A stretch of DNA of 64,000 nucleotides from an uncultured Clostridiaceae bacterium (GCA_947177415.1 CAMWUK010000003.1:1-64000); one strand, 5' to 3'; shown: positions 27,601 through 36,754, numbered from the stretch's first letter. A program made the numbers and translations. Notes: generated by a model not told the origin, from the sequence alone.

Positions 27601-28232
27601 TTGAAGAAACGTTTGTGAGAGAAAGCAGAGAACTTGTCCATATTACAGTTGGGAATGAAACGATATCTGCAACTCCTGAACATCCGTTTTATGTGCCAAA
27701 AAAAGGATTTGTTGAAGCTGTTAATCTGCGTGCAGGTGATATTCTTTGTACTGTCAATGGGGAATATGTTATTGTAGAACAGATACAGCATGAGATTCTT
27801 GAGACACCAATAAAGGTTTATAACTTTAGAGTTGCTAATAATCATACTTATTTTGTTAGTAGGTTTAGTGTTGGAGTACATAATGCATTTTGTGGTTCTG
27901 TACAGCCTGGCAGTCCTGAGAGCTATCTGCAAGAAGCATTAAAACAACAGAATTTGACACAGCCTCCTAATAATCTTAAACAGTCATGGATTGATGGGGG
28001 ATATAAATATGAGGTAAGGATACATGAGGGTAATTCTAATTATACGAATGCTAAAAGAATATATCGTGTATCAAGGCAGAAGATACCAAGTTCGGATCCT
28101 AAAGTACAGGGAAGTGGAACAGAGTATCTGGGTTCAGATGGAATATGGTACCATACAAGTGTTTTAAAACCTAATAGTCCTACATATAATCAAAAAGCAG
28201 CAAGTATTACTCATATCCCGTTGGAGAATTAA
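24624..28232 (+). CDS. Secreted transglutaminase-like/Hint/C-terminal toxin protein
   Basis: A 1202-aa protein. One N-terminal membrane/signal segment (about 14-32) precedes a transglutaminase-like domain (about 220-375; LLLAVLRDREIPAHYVRG, HVWVEAYV), a long beta-rich middle, a hydrophobic region (about 840-905) and a Hint autoprocessing domain (about 952-1087) from GTCFIEGTLI to VGVHNAFC; Hint domains cut after His-Asn to free what follows. The last ~110 residues (YEVRIHEGN, YLGSDGIWYHTSVLK, ASITHIPLEN) resemble polymorphic toxin type 30 C-termini, predicted nucleases. ATG 24624 is six bases after GGGAGG. In the usual catalytic-Cys position I see Ser (DLSSLL), so transglutaminase chemistry is doubtful. 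Confidence 0.85.
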   Translation: MKKLIKYRSMKKSIALLLVLAITCVYIIGDHLSSVATSKSNEQNSQNNIACVDSDNLRTVSELNLAQTDTGVGKAGRSLIDGYEELAACKNKKDFDTAMKGFTQLVSSLKNQTIEELSATDNGTKEYKNYRSAVLSGFEELENCISGQNEKNYETVLEEIGEIVAPEKQHIPLAGDLPFNNVSNDEIEMEAYTENASLAYEAYSESYSKGDLKFTNDVVVNDEIRTEFEELSSVLEVYQYIKNNYMPEFYYGSRKGSVGAFEEKAGNDYDLSSLLLAVLRDREIPAHYVRGEIEITAEQAIKWTAADNINAALRMISSLGIPVTGLTKDGDIVAVRLEHVWVEAYVPYTDYRGAGNQSGESLWIPLDVSFKELNHLEGIDLTSINDYINNPENFLTADTEMNGVNIGGISTVVNGQDSALIKYLLENGYAGSTQDEVFGGREIVYEDLGYLPLTLPYKVSEKTDSFSDIPLELTDSLSFSLVGNSAYELEFNGAKSINKKLYTPDLYGKRVVLAYTPASEADEEILEQYGGIFKTPAYLLKLKPQLIVDGEVVAEGSVCNAGYRQKYTINIHNGSPHKNDSKVENSVAAGGIYCIALDYGTISAGELEKLSDNMDALKEIVSEDNIYTDAAMGEMLNSIAKAYFAQLDMYNAVISGQYNVTSTRDLSIGIVGFNINVVYTFNRPAELNEGGVFLDIGHDVHSVVSNDNNNKNEKTYMLQSGIYASAMEHGILEQVTGVESVSTIKTFQYAVENNISFHAIAKENIATEISQLNVSEQIKQDIYTAVNTGKIVIIPEQEIEINQWSGIGYMVLDPDTFACGYMISGGLAGGAMTASQMIGEYIQYVVMGAVSIVLWEVLTTALLAMTPCGWLAAVQVILKAAQIIMLLNAIIQMIDLVVMYEETGDIYYLQELLVQVAACATLSIATKLLGNKLTQLKEKITNAIDEAGLGGTCFIEGTLILTAVGLMPIEIVAAGDMVLSFDPDTQVVSEQVVEETFVRESRELVHITVGNETISATPEHPFYVPKKGFVEAVNLRAGDILCTVNGEYVIVEQIQHEILETPIKVYNFRVANNHTYFVSRFSVGVHNAFCGSVQPGSPESYLQEALKQQNLTQPPNNLKQSWIDGGYKYEVRIHEGNSNYTNAKRIYRVSRQKIPSSDPKVQGSGTEYLGSDGIWYHTSVLKPNSPTYNQKAASITHIPLEN

Positions 28233-28284
28233 AATGTGAGTTTCTGTATAAATTTAATATTCAATTATAAGGATGGTTAATAAT

Positions 28285-28680
28285 ATGAATTACTATATTG
28301 CAGAGAAGGAAGAAATTCAAAGCGAAATAAATAAAATTAATGAATTTATAAGTAATTATGAATGGTTGTTTTTTCAAGTAAGAGAGATGAATCAATCATG
28401 TTTGCATATATCAGGAATGGTAGATGAACTTATTTTTAAATATGATTTCAACATTTTTTTTAAGATGCCACATAGCATTATTTGTCCATTAAATTGGAGG
28501 ATAAATAGAACCGAGCATTTTATTAAATTGGATGAAGATAATGGATTAATAAAAATGATTTCAAATTTTGATGTTGAAGTTGGTTATTATGTTTTCAGGT
28601 TGCACCAAGACAATATTAGGGATACAGTAACAGATATATTTATTGCTGCTAAAGAAATAAAAATGGAAATCATTAAGTAG
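28285..28680 (+). CDS. Probable immunity protein for the upstream toxin
   Basis: A 131-aa soluble protein, unrecognised by family. Position (52 bases after the toxin stop, same strand), size and acidic/aromatic mix fit an immunity protein. AAGGATGG lies eight bases before ATG 28285; an ATG at 28273 overlaps that site. Local sequence is more A/T-rich than the flanking large genes, as is frequent in swapped toxin-immunity cassettes. Function is an inference from position only. Confidence 0.65.
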   Translation: MNYYIAEKEEIQSEINKINEFISNYEWLFFQVREMNQSCLHISGMVDELIFKYDFNIFFKMPHSIICPLNWRINRTEHFIKLDEDNGLIKMISNFDVEVGYYVFRLHQDNIRDTVTDIFIAAKEIKMEIIK

Positions 28681-28687
28681 CAACTTA

Positions 28688-28822
28688 ATGGCAAATGAAT
28701 TATATGATATTAATGATAATGATATATTTGACAATGTTGTTACTAATTGTATCCATGACCAGAAGAAAATATTTGAAAAATTGTCAAAAACAATTGCTAA
28801 TTTGGAAATATCAGTTCATTAG
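28688..28822 (+). CDS. Possible 44-aa small ORF
   Basis: An open frame encodes MANELYDINDNDIFDNVV... ending in EISVH, with coiled-coil-like heptads. There is no clear Shine-Dalgarno; it starts seven bases after the preceding stop and could be translationally coupled, or could be a remnant of another immunity gene. A TATAAT follows at 28842-28847 before the next gene. Confidence 0.3.
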   Translation: MANELYDINDNDIFDNVVTNCIHDQKKIFEKLSKTIANLEISVH

Positions 28823-28874
28823 TAGTATTGTGATAATTCGTTATAATGAATTTTAGTGACAGGAGTGAAGTGTA

Positions 28875-31800
28875 ATGAAAAATAAAAAAATAATTTTAAT
28901 TTTGTTGATTGTCATTCAACTGATAGTCATAATTCCTATCAGCACTTATGCAAAAGATACTGATGATTACTTTAATACATCAATCAATACAGTAGTTTCC
29001 TATCTTAAATACCAAAATAATCAGTGGGGAGGATGGGGTGATTCAGAACATCATACAGCAGATATTGCTAATATAATTGAAAATGTTAATGAAGATTTTC
29101 AAAATGAAGATTTGAAAATAATGCTTATTTCAGCAGAAGATTATCTTTATGATAAAGATATTAGTAATAATGATAACCTTTCAAGGTATCTTCTTTTAAA
29201 CACTTTACAAGATGATTTATTTATTACTCAACTTAAAAATGCCCAAAATCCAGATGGCGGTTTTGGACTTTCCCAAGGTTATGCAAGTGACATTATTGAC
29301 ACCAAACTAGCACTAAAGACCCTTGCAGACCTTAACGAAACAAAGGCAATGACAAAGGCAGCAGTCTATATTGCTTCCCTGCAAAATGATGATGGTGGTT
29401 TCCCATACCAGCCGGGACTTGCTTCTAATCCAGAATTAACAGCAGAAATTGCAGACATTCTGGCAGACTGCATCACAAAGAAGCAATCATTGTCGGATAC
29501 ACTATCTGGTACAGTCCATGGGTTAAACGAATATCTGGAAGCAAATGCAAAACCAATTAACGAACTTTCGGCAGACAACCTGTCAGAAGTATACCAGCAT
29601 TTTCATACAGCATTGTTTCAATTAAAAACAACAGGCAGGTATAATGTTGCGTCTTATTATGAGCTACAGAATGAGGATGGAGGGGTCTTTGATGATCCAA
29701 TGGCTACGGCACTGTTTCTGGAATTGATTGTACGGGAACAGAATACAGTTATTGCAAAGCTGGATTCTATTTCCATTACAAATGATAAAGGTTATTCTGT
29801 TTCTTCTTTCAATGCAAATGAGAATGTAAATATCACAGTTGAAAGTGAGTACGAAACAGAAAAAGCATATATGCAGGTTTCCATAGATACACCTTCTGGT
29901 GAAGCCATTTCTTTAGAGAAGGAAAATCTGGTATGGAATACTGGTAATTATGAAGAAGGTACCTATACTGTCAAGGCGGAAATCAAACGCTCCTCAAATG
30001 GTGAAACAGTTGCAGAATTGATGCAGACTTTCCGCATTAAGCATAAACTGGCAGTCGACAATATTTCTCTTTCACTAAGCCAGAGTTATTCAAGATTAGG
30101 GGATAAAGATCCAGTAAGCATCTATGCAGATATAAACCTACAGAATTACTCGGAAGAAAGGGATAAGGTTAGTATCCGTTGGAAAGTAGACTGCAATGGT
30201 GAGGAAGTTTATTCTGACAGTAAAGACATTATAGAAGCTGATTTGATGGCAGACAATATTTTTCTTGGGGATTTTGTGCCAGACACATCAGAAAAAAGGA
30301 CATATATTATTACTGCTGAAATTCTCTTTAACGAATTGGTAGTTGCCCAATCCACGGCTAACTATTTTGTATCAGATAAGAGTGCAGCGATTTTAACAGA
30401 TGTGGATAAAGAGTATCTCTATGAATCAACGGATGATGCGGAAATATCAGTTAAAATCAGGGATGAACGGGTAGTAGACCTGATATTTACCACATCTTCT
30501 AATGATACGGCACTGATAAAACAATATGCTGGCCAAATTGAAAAAATTAAGAAGAAACTTGAAAAACAGGGCTACATTGTAAATCTCTGTTCGGTGGAAA
30601 CCTCATATCTGACAGCACAGGATACCTTTGCATGGAATGAGTACGATCATCCGAATTATGATGTACAATCTCCATATACCAAACATATTATCTATGATGG
30701 AGACAACATAAAAATGACTGGTTACAGATATGTTCCATATAAGGACTTTTTACTTGTGCCAGATAACAACAATTCACAGAAACTGTTTACATTCGATATT
30801 CAGAGAGATAACACCGACTGGCATAGTATGTATGGTGGAGGATTTTTGTTTAATACTGTGATTGAAGATGGAACAATCAGTGGGTATTATGTTCTTATCA
30901 CTTCAGGAGGATTAAGGTTATACAGTCTTGACAAAGTAAATTTGAATACCTTCCAGAACAGTGCCACTGCAGGAACACTGTTAAAGACTTTTCCATTCTC
31001 TAACCTGTATGAGGAACACCATATTAAAATATCGGCAGACAACCACACCCTTTCATTGTGGGATGGAGAAAAACTTGTTATTGATAATTATGAATTGGAA
31101 AAGATCTATGGTAATGGATATGGACCAATCACAAGCCATGCCAGCCATGCATGTTCACAGCGTTCCTATTTTACATTTGCAAATATAACAATGCAGACAA
31201 TTAAGGGGGAAAAGCTGTATGATATTTTAGACAACTACAATTTTGTAAGCCAGAACAGCCGTTATGTTATAAATTTAAGTGACAATATGATGGACAACCT
31301 TAGTACAGAAGAGGAAATGGATGCAGTTGCACAGAAAATTGTTGATAAAAATATAACATTTATCGGACTTGGTAATGATACCAATGAAACACAGTATCAA
31401 AGCCTTATGGACATCATTGCAGACAATGGCATTTATTATGATTATACAGAGGAAAACACAAAGGACAACCTGTATGACAATATTATTAGCAGAGAAGAAG
31501 AAAAGCGTGTAAAGATGGATGACCAGACAGTTGCTACTGATCTTGTATTTACAGGAATTTTACAGGATGATACAACATTTACAAAGACATTTGACAAGCT
31601 TTGTGTTGGTGAAACATTGGAATTTACCATACCTCAGGAGTTGAAAAAACTTGTTGTGGGAACGGATGCAGTTCTTCTAAAAGATATTACATTAACCTAT
31701 AAGGATGAAAATGGCATAAGCAGAACTACAAGTGCAGATAATGTTACCCTGCCTGTCATTACTCGGGAAGGCAAAATCACAAATGCTGTTTCGACTGATA

Positions 31801-33128
31801 AAGCGGAATATTCTTCTTATCAGGATGTTGTCATCTTTGACAGGATACATAATAATGCAAATAACAGAACTGCAAAAGGATTGACGAATATAATAACTGT
31901 CAGAAATGAAGAGGGTAAGAAAATTTCAGAATATACAAAAGAACTTCCGGAAATTATGCCAAAGGGATATACAGAACGTCAGGAAGTATGGAATACAGCA
32001 GAATATGCAGCAGGAAATTATAAAGTCATTTCACAAGTCTATGATGGAGAAAGACTGGTATCTGAAAGTAGTGCTGATATAATAATAACTGTTTCAGAAC
32101 GTCCAAAAATCAATCTGAAAGGTGAACTTATGATTTCCGGTAAGAAGTTTCATGTAAGTGATACCATAACCATAGACAGTAGTATAGAGAATGTTGGACA
32201 TGTTGATGTTACAAATGGACAGTTGATAATAAAGGTTATTGATACTTCGGATAAAAAAACAGTTTACCAGTATAAAGCACCATTGAACCTTGCAGTTTCA
32301 GAAAGTGGTTCTGACAGCATTTTGGTTACACCAGAAACAGATTTCACTTCCATGAAAGGCAGCGAATATCTTGTAACATACGAAGCAGTTACAGAAGATG
32401 GTCAGATTTTCCCGCTTGCAGGAAATGGATTTGTATTGGATGGTCTTACTGTCACATTATATTTTATAGATAATTCTCAGGAAAAGTGGGTAAAAAATGA
32501 TAATGCAGTTATGGAACTGGTTGACAATACATTCGGACATGAACGTTACATTATGACAAAACTGGATGATGAAACATGGGCGGCACAAGTTCCAGCAAGT
32601 GCATATAATATTACATTTAACCGGTATGATTCTGGTAAAACCACACAATGGAACTCGTGGAGTGCAGGAGGAAGAGATAAAAATAATGCATATTATGCAG
32701 ATGGACATGAGTATGGTTATTGGAAATATGTGGAAGAAAGCAGTTTAGAAAAGTATTTCCATGAAGGAGATATCATATATCTGGATTTGTCTGAATTTAC
32801 TGCATGGGAAAACAGCAGTGCAATGATGTATGTGAATTTTTCAAGTGCTTCCAAAGAAGAAAATGGAGGTTCTGATGTTAATATTGCATCATGGGAAGGT
32901 TCAAAGATATATCAGCCGCAAAAGCTGGATTATCAAATTAGTGAACATGTATATGCATACATTGTCACGAAAGAAGATGAGGGAAAGAATGCTTTAAGGT
33001 TCTGGAGAGGAGATGAAAATACTTTATGGAATTGTTCTGTCCTATTAGATTACAAAGAGTATAAAAAGGGAAATAATTCTGTCAAAGTAACAGGTTGGAA
33101 TTCACAGGGTACTTTATATGTGAAATAG
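28875..33128 (+). CDS. Large secreted multidomain protein with cyclase-like repeats
   Basis: A 1417-aa protein with a clear signal peptide (residues 1-25, ending STYA-K). Residues about 30-290 carry prenyltransferase/squalene-cyclase-type alpha-toroid repeats (QWGGWGD, QNPDGGFGL, QNDDGGFPY, QNEDGGVF). Then come Ig/CARDB-like beta domains, a von Willebrand A-like fold (VVDLIFTTSS near 535; YVINLSDNMMD and ITFIGLGND near 800-840) that seems split by an inserted LamG-like beta-sandwich (about 590-780), more Ig-like modules, and two C-terminal modules resembling starch-binding CBM26. No LPXTG anchor is visible. GACAGGAGTG precedes the ATG. Function is unknown; it may be a surface partner of the toxin protein. 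Confidence 0.8.
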   Translation: MKNKKIILILLIVIQLIVIIPISTYAKDTDDYFNTSINTVVSYLKYQNNQWGGWGDSEHHTADIANIIENVNEDFQNEDLKIMLISAEDYLYDKDISNNDNLSRYLLLNTLQDDLFITQLKNAQNPDGGFGLSQGYASDIIDTKLALKTLADLNETKAMTKAAVYIASLQNDDGGFPYQPGLASNPELTAEIADILADCITKKQSLSDTLSGTVHGLNEYLEANAKPINELSADNLSEVYQHFHTALFQLKTTGRYNVASYYELQNEDGGVFDDPMATALFLELIVREQNTVIAKLDSISITNDKGYSVSSFNANENVNITVESEYETEKAYMQVSIDTPSGEAISLEKENLVWNTGNYEEGTYTVKAEIKRSSNGETVAELMQTFRIKHKLAVDNISLSLSQSYSRLGDKDPVSIYADINLQNYSEERDKVSIRWKVDCNGEEVYSDSKDIIEADLMADNIFLGDFVPDTSEKRTYIITAEILFNELVVAQSTANYFVSDKSAAILTDVDKEYLYESTDDAEISVKIRDERVVDLIFTTSSNDTALIKQYAGQIEKIKKKLEKQGYIVNLCSVETSYLTAQDTFAWNEYDHPNYDVQSPYTKHIIYDGDNIKMTGYRYVPYKDFLLVPDNNNSQKLFTFDIQRDNTDWHSMYGGGFLFNTVIEDGTISGYYVLITSGGLRLYSLDKVNLNTFQNSATAGTLLKTFPFSNLYEEHHIKISADNHTLSLWDGEKLVIDNYELEKIYGNGYGPITSHASHACSQRSYFTFANITMQTIKGEKLYDILDNYNFVSQNSRYVINLSDNMMDNLSTEEEMDAVAQKIVDKNITFIGLGNDTNETQYQSLMDIIADNGIYYDYTEENTKDNLYDNIISREEEKRVKMDDQTVATDLVFTGILQDDTTFTKTFDKLCVGETLEFTIPQELKKLVVGTDAVLLKDITLTYKDENGISRTTSADNVTLPVITREGKITNAVSTDKAEYSSYQDVVIFDRIHNNANNRTAKGLTNIITVRNEEGKKISEYTKELPEIMPKGYTERQEVWNTAEYAAGNYKVISQVYDGERLVSESSADIIITVSERPKINLKGELMISGKKFHVSDTITIDSSIENVGHVDVTNGQLIIKVIDTSDKKTVYQYKAPLNLAVSESGSDSILVTPETDFTSMKGSEYLVTYEAVTEDGQIFPLAGNGFVLDGLTVTLYFIDNSQEKWVKNDNAVMELVDNTFGHERYIMTKLDDETWAAQVPASAYNITFNRYDSGKTTQWNSWSAGGRDKNNAYYADGHEYGYWKYVEESSLEKYFHEGDIIYLDLSEFTAWENSSAMMYVNFSSASKEENGGSDVNIASWEGSKIYQPQKLDYQISEHVYAYIVTKEDEGKNALRFWRGDENTLWNCSVLLDYKEYKKGNNSVKVTGWNSQGTLYVK

Positions 33129-33133
33129 GCAGA

Positions 33134-33196
33134 AACCTCAATTATTCACGGTCTTAGTCATGGTTAACAGGCTAAGTGCTGTGAATAATTGAGGTT
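33134..33196. repeat. Palindrome with AACCTCAATTATTCAC arms
   Basis: Perfect 16-bp inverted arms, loop of 31 bases containing a CTTAG/CTAAG hairpin. It belongs to the ATTATTCAC family and lies six bases after the large secreted protein's stop codon; it may assist 3'-end formation. Confidence 0.85.
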
Positions 33197-33250
33197 AAAA
33201 TGGAAAGTGGTATAAACAGTAAGAAAGAAGGAGAGTATAGTAAAAGAATA

Positions 33251-33295
33251 AGAGGTATCCAAAAAGATGTTATGTGCCTTTCCAGATACCTCTTT
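33251..33295 (+). terminator. Terminator-like hairpin
   Basis: AGAGGTATC pairs with GATACCTCT, followed by TTTCAT. The T-run is short. It lies between the accessory region and the convergent MCP gene. The rest of 33297-33415 shows nothing distinct. Confidence 0.55.
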
Positions 33296-33415
33296 CATAA
33301 GTTTTGATACTACGAATTGCCCGTTTACCTGATACATTTTTCGTAATTATAAAACAGAATATATGCTCTATACTGCTAAGCCGTGTATTGTAATTAAGTT
33401 ATTAAACAAAAAAAG

Positions 33416-35107
33416 TTATATTTTTAATTGGAACTGTCTTACTAATTGTTCCAAACTTTCAGATTGTGCAGATAATTCTTCGCTTGTGGCGGATGTTTCC
33501 TGAGCGGCAGCCGAATTATTTTGTATTACTTCGGAAATCTGTTCTACACCCATTTCTAACTGTCTCATAGATTCTGCCTGGGAAACGGATAAATCGCTAA
33601 TTTCCTTTGTAGAGGAAGCCAGCATCTTAATGCCATTAATAACAGATTCAATTGCCATAGTAGCCTTTGCTGTGATTTCATTTCCGGTTTCTATCTCTGA
33701 AATGGAATTTTCAATTAATTGCTTTGTATTCACTGCTGAATCGGCACTGTCTGATGCCAGTTTGGCGATCTGATCCGCTACAACGGCAAACCCTTTTCCA
33801 GCTTCCCCGGCTCTTGCGGCTTCGATGGAAGCATTCAGTGACAAAAGGTTTGTCTGGGAAGCGATGTCTTCAATTTCAGCGATAATATTTGCAATTTGCT
33901 TGGAGGTATCGTTGATACATTCCATTGCAGAATTTAATTGCTTGATGTCTTCATTGCTCTTTTCAGCTGCCTGCTCATATTCCTGTGCACTTATGTAAGA
34001 CTGATTTGCTTTTTCAGAACTGATGACGACTGTTTCCGTGATGTTCTGGATGGTCGCTGTTAGTTCCTCTACGGAGGCTGCCTGATCGGTTGCCCCTTCG
34101 GCTAAGGACTGTGCACTTTCAGCCATCTGGCTGGCACCTAAAGCAACCTGTTCGGATGCTTCATTGATATTGCCTATAGTGCCGCTTAAGGAATTGGTAA
34201 TGGTGGAAATGGCACTGTCCAAGGCAACAAAGTCACCTTTGAAATCTGCCTCGGTAGCTACATTAAAATTCCCGGCTGCAACACTACTGAGTACTCTGTC
34301 AAGATCACTAATGTATGACTTTAACATTTCAATTGCTTCTTTGAAGGAGTTTGTCATATCACCGATCTCGTCCGGATACAGTTTCTCAATCACAATATTT
34401 TTCAAATCACCTTGTGCAAGTTTAGCAGATGCGTCTTTCACTTTAATAATAGGATCCGCAAATAGCTTTGCGACAAATCTGGCGATCTTCATGGAAATAA
34501 TAATGGCAATAATTACCACAATGACCATAATGCCTGCAATTATATAAGTCTGAATCTGCAGTCTTTTGGATACATTGTTACCCATGGTCTTATTCAGGTC
34601 AATTAGGCTCTCCACCGCATTGGTAAGTTCAGTTAATACAGGCTTTCCCTGATCAACCATCATATTGTAAGCCTCATCATCATGTCCTGCTAATGCATGT
34701 TCTACCACCTGGCTGTAGATTTCACGGTATTGCGAAAGTGTGCTTTCAATAGTGTTAAGATAAGCGACTTCCTTTTCCAGGTTACAGTGTTCCTTCATAG
34801 TGGTATAGGCTTCATTTGTGAGCACCTTAGCTTCTTCCAGTTGTTGGACGGCTGCCTGCATATTTTTCTCATCTTCGAAAATAATTATCTCCCTTATAAT
34901 AGTAGGTTCTTTATTCAGGTAGGTGCTGAAGGTCCCGATTTCACCCTGTGAAAACCCATTATTTACTAAAGCCGCACTAAACTGGATGTTGTTATAGAAC
35001 AGAAAAACCAGACCAAGGATGCCTGAAATACTTGCTATGATTACAACTAAGGTAAAGCAGTATTTTAACTTCTTTTCCACTTTCATATATTTTACTTTAT
35101 CTAACAT
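33416..35107 (-). CDS. Methyl-accepting chemotaxis protein
   Basis: A 563-aa transmembrane chemoreceptor: membrane helix 1 (about 13-33), an extracytoplasmic four-helix-bundle-like sensor (about 35-185), helix 2 (about 186-208), HAMP (about 209-262) and a signalling domain whose hairpin tip reads [21 protein letters not shown]. It ends [23 protein letters not shown]. No C-terminal pentapeptide for CheR is seen. ATG 35107 is preferred because AGGAG lies seven bases upstream; the longer reading from 35251 has no such site. The gene looks somewhat richer in G+C than its neighbours. Confidence 0.95.
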   Translation of the reverse strand: MLDKVKYMKVEKKLKYCFTLVVIIASISGILGLVFLFYNNIQFSAALVNNGFSQGEIGTFSTYLNKEPTIIREIIIFEDEKNMQAAVQQLEEAKVLTNEAYTTMKEHCNLEKEVAYLNTIESTLSQYREIYSQVVEHALAGHDDEAYNMMVDQGKPVLTELTNAVESLIDLNKTMGNNVSKRLQIQTYIIAGIMVIVVIIAIIISMKIARFVAKLFADPIIKVKDASAKLAQGDLKNIVIEKLYPDEIGDMTNSFKEAIEMLKSYISDLDRVLSSVAAGNFNVATEADFKGDFVALDSAISTITNSLSGTIGNINEASEQVALGASQMAESAQSLAEGATDQAASVEELTATIQNITETVVISSEKANQSYISAQEYEQAAEKSNEDIKQLNSAMECINDTSKQIANIIAEIEDIASQTNLLSLNASIEAARAGEAGKGFAVVADQIAKLASDSADSAVNTKQLIENSISEIETGNEITAKATMAIESVINGIKMLASSTKEISDLSVSQAESMRQLEMGVEQISEVIQNNSAAAQETSATSEELSAQSESLEQLVRQFQLKI

Positions 35108-35277
35108 AAAATCTCCTATTCTCTCATTTAGAAATGAGTAAATAATTTTTAATTCTTGCTTTTTGTTTGTGAACAGCTTAAATACAATACGATATTCTAA
35201 TGTCAAGGTTCGGGGATTAAACCAGCCTGATATATTGATATTTTCTATCATAGGCAGACTAATTACAATTTAACAGA

Positions 35278-35306
35278 ATTATAGCATTTTTTGAGAATAA
35301 TTACAA
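35278..35306 (-). promoter_or_regulatory. Promoter of the MCP gene
   Basis: On the minus strand: TTGTAA, 17-base spacer, TATAAT with a TG one base upstream. Confidence 0.65.
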
Positions 35307-35344
35307 CTATATTGGAAATAAAACTCACAGTAAACATTACTGTT

Positions 35345-35521
35345 GTTACTGTTCACACCTATGGTGCAAACAGTAACAGAATCCAGCCTATTTAGAATTC
35401 GCCTTCGGCGAAAGGCTGGATTCTTCTCTGCCACTACTTGTTCTTACGTACTTTGCAGCAAGTGCAAAGTACTACCTGTGAACAGTAACTTACTGTTCAC
35501 ACCTGCGGTGCAAACAGTAAC
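35345..35521. repeat. Composite palindromic repeat (complete copy)
   Basis: Modules in order: hairpin GTTACTGTTCACACC/GGTGCAAACAGTAAC; hairpin GAATCCAGCCT/AGGCTGGATTC enclosing TTCGCC-TTC-GGCGAA; spacer with GTACTTTGCAGCAAGTGCAAAGTAC hairpin; GTGAACAGTAAC end; then one further GTTCACACC/GGTGCAAACAGTAAC hairpin. The same modules appear inverted at 42563-42706. The 35343 reading frame across it is not a gene. Confidence 0.88.
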
Positions 35522-35722
35522 CGGAGATTACTATAAAATCAAATAAAGTTATAAAAAGCATTGAAAAATATGTTTGTTTAATATATAATAGCTTTGATAA
35601 TTGTGTAAAATGGAGAAAAGGATCAAAATTAAAAAAGGAATATTGGATATTTAAATTGATTTGTACTCCATTTGGCAGAATGCATTCATTGGGTAAAAAA
35701 TCATAATAGAGAGGAAAATAAG

Positions 35723-36040
35723 ATGAAGAAGATTTTAAAAATAAGTGGGTTGGCTATTGCCATGATCTTAGTAGTGTGTTTTGGATTTCAATATGTACAA
35801 ACAAATGCAAGGGAGAATAAGCCTTGGACTCCAGAGTGTGTAGATAAAAAGCTTGAGCAGAAGATGGGACGTTCTTCTGACAATGATACTGTGGAACAAT
35901 ATGGTGATACTTGTATTGAATCAAAAGAATATCATATTAAAAACGAAGAAGAGAAAGAAAAGGTAAAAGAATATATGAAGGAAGCAGTGGAAAATGGAGG
36001 GGCATTTTCTGATAATGGAATTGTTGAGGAAATAGAATAA
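35723..36040 (+). CDS. Small secreted or membrane-anchored hypothetical protein
   Basis: A 105-aa protein with a signal-anchor (KISGLAIAMILVVCFGFQYV, residues about 5-24) and a charged extracytoplasmic part, with two Cys (in PECVDKK and DTCIESK) that might pair. The cytosolic/extracytoplasmic tail is Glu/Lys-rich. GAGAGGAAA lies eight bases before ATG 35723. Not recognised. A terminator follows. Confidence 0.7.
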   Translation: MKKILKISGLAIAMILVVCFGFQYVQTNARENKPWTPECVDKKLEQKMGRSSDNDTVEQYGDTCIESKEYHIKNEEEKEKVKEYMKEAVENGGAFSDNGIVEEIE

Positions 36041-36080
36041 TCCGTGGCAAGTTGCGAATAATTTTGGTAAAGTAAAAACA

Positions 36081-36126
36081 AAAAAGTCTTTCATTAACCA
36101 TGCATAAATATGAAAGACTTTTTTGT
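36081..36126 (+). terminator. Terminator upstream of the cold-shock gene
   Basis: A 14-bp stem (AAAAAGTCTTTCAT with ATGAAAGACTTTTT) ends in a T-run; it ends the preceding small gene. Confidence 0.85.
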
Positions 36127-36127
36127 A

Positions 36128-36156
36128 TTGACATATTACCATTAACATGATATATT
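36128..36156 (+). promoter_or_regulatory. Strong promoter of the cold-shock gene
   Basis: TTGACA, exactly 17 bases, TATATT. The expected leader is about 45 nt, short for a cold-shock gene. Confidence 0.85.
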
Positions 36157-36206
36157 GAATATATTGCAGACAATTGCAAGTAATATATTATATGGAGGAA
36201 CAACTC

Positions 36207-36407
36207 ATGAACAGAGGTACAGTTAAGTGGTTTAATAACCAAAAAGGATTCGGATTCATTTCTGATGCAGAAGGTAACGATGTTTTCGTTCACTACTCAG
36301 GACTTAATATGGAGGGATACAAATCTCTTGAAGAAGGTCAGGAAGTAGAATACGAAGTAATTGAAGGTGCAAAAGGACCACAAGCTACGAACGTTACAAG
36401 ACTTTAA
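36207..36407 (+). CDS. Cold-shock protein (CspA family)
   Basis: A 66-aa single cold-shock domain with both RNA-binding motifs, KGFGFIS (RNP1) and DVFVHYS (RNP2). It begins [18 protein letters not shown]. The ATG at 36207 follows GGAGG by eight bases; longer readings start upstream of it. It binds single-stranded RNA/DNA as a chaperone. A weak hairpin terminator follows about 135 bp downstream. Confidence 0.96.
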   Translation: MNRGTVKWFNNQKGFGFISDAEGNDVFVHYSGLNMEGYKSLEEGQEVEYEVIEGAKGPQATNVTRL

Positions 36408-36542
36408 TCAAATTTTTACTTTCATGTACCTTAATTTAATATATGGAAATAATGATTATATGTAAGGTGACTATGGTGTCATAATGTATTAACATGTAGA
36501 AGTATAGAGAATAAAGTACCAAAAGTTATAATTGATTAGAAA

Positions 36543-36573
36543 CAGGCTGTCATTTTTGGCAGCCTGCTTTTGT
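36543..36573 (+). terminator. Hairpin terminator after the cold-shock gene
   Basis: CAGGCTG pairs with CAGCCTG, followed by CTTTTG. The 36408-36542 stretch before it holds no gene. Confidence 0.6.
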
Positions 36574-36609
36574 AGTTACCGGTGTGTGTTATTGTTCATT
36601 GTAGAACTT

Positions 36610-36754
36610 GTTACTGTTCACTCACAAGCTTGACACTTGCTGTCAAGCTATGTGCCAAGAACATAGAACAGCCAAGAATCCAGCCTTTCGCCAAAGGCGA
36701 ATTACAAATAGGCTGGATTCCGTTACTGTTTGCACCATAGGTGTGAACAGTAAC
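36610..36754. repeat. Composite palindromic repeat with GTTACTGTTCAC/GTGAACAGTAAC ends
   Basis: Modules: GTTACTGTTCACTCACAAG, a GCTTGACACTTGCTGTCAAGC hairpin, a GAATCCAGCCT/AGGCTGGATTC hairpin enclosing TTCGCC/GGCGAA, then the GTTACTGTTTGCACC/GGTGTGAACAGTAAC hairpin. Its left modules recur inverted at 50.5-50.65 kb and partly at 11.06 kb. Confidence 0.88.

Noticed and set aside
33134..33196. Attachment site of an integrated element bounding the toxin region
   Set aside because: No matching direct repeat was found on the other side and no integrase is visible; it fits the ATTATTCAC palindrome family instead.
35343..35546. 67-codon frame
   Set aside because: It lies entirely within a composite repeat; residues such as LLFTPAVQTVT are repeated translations of the palindrome.
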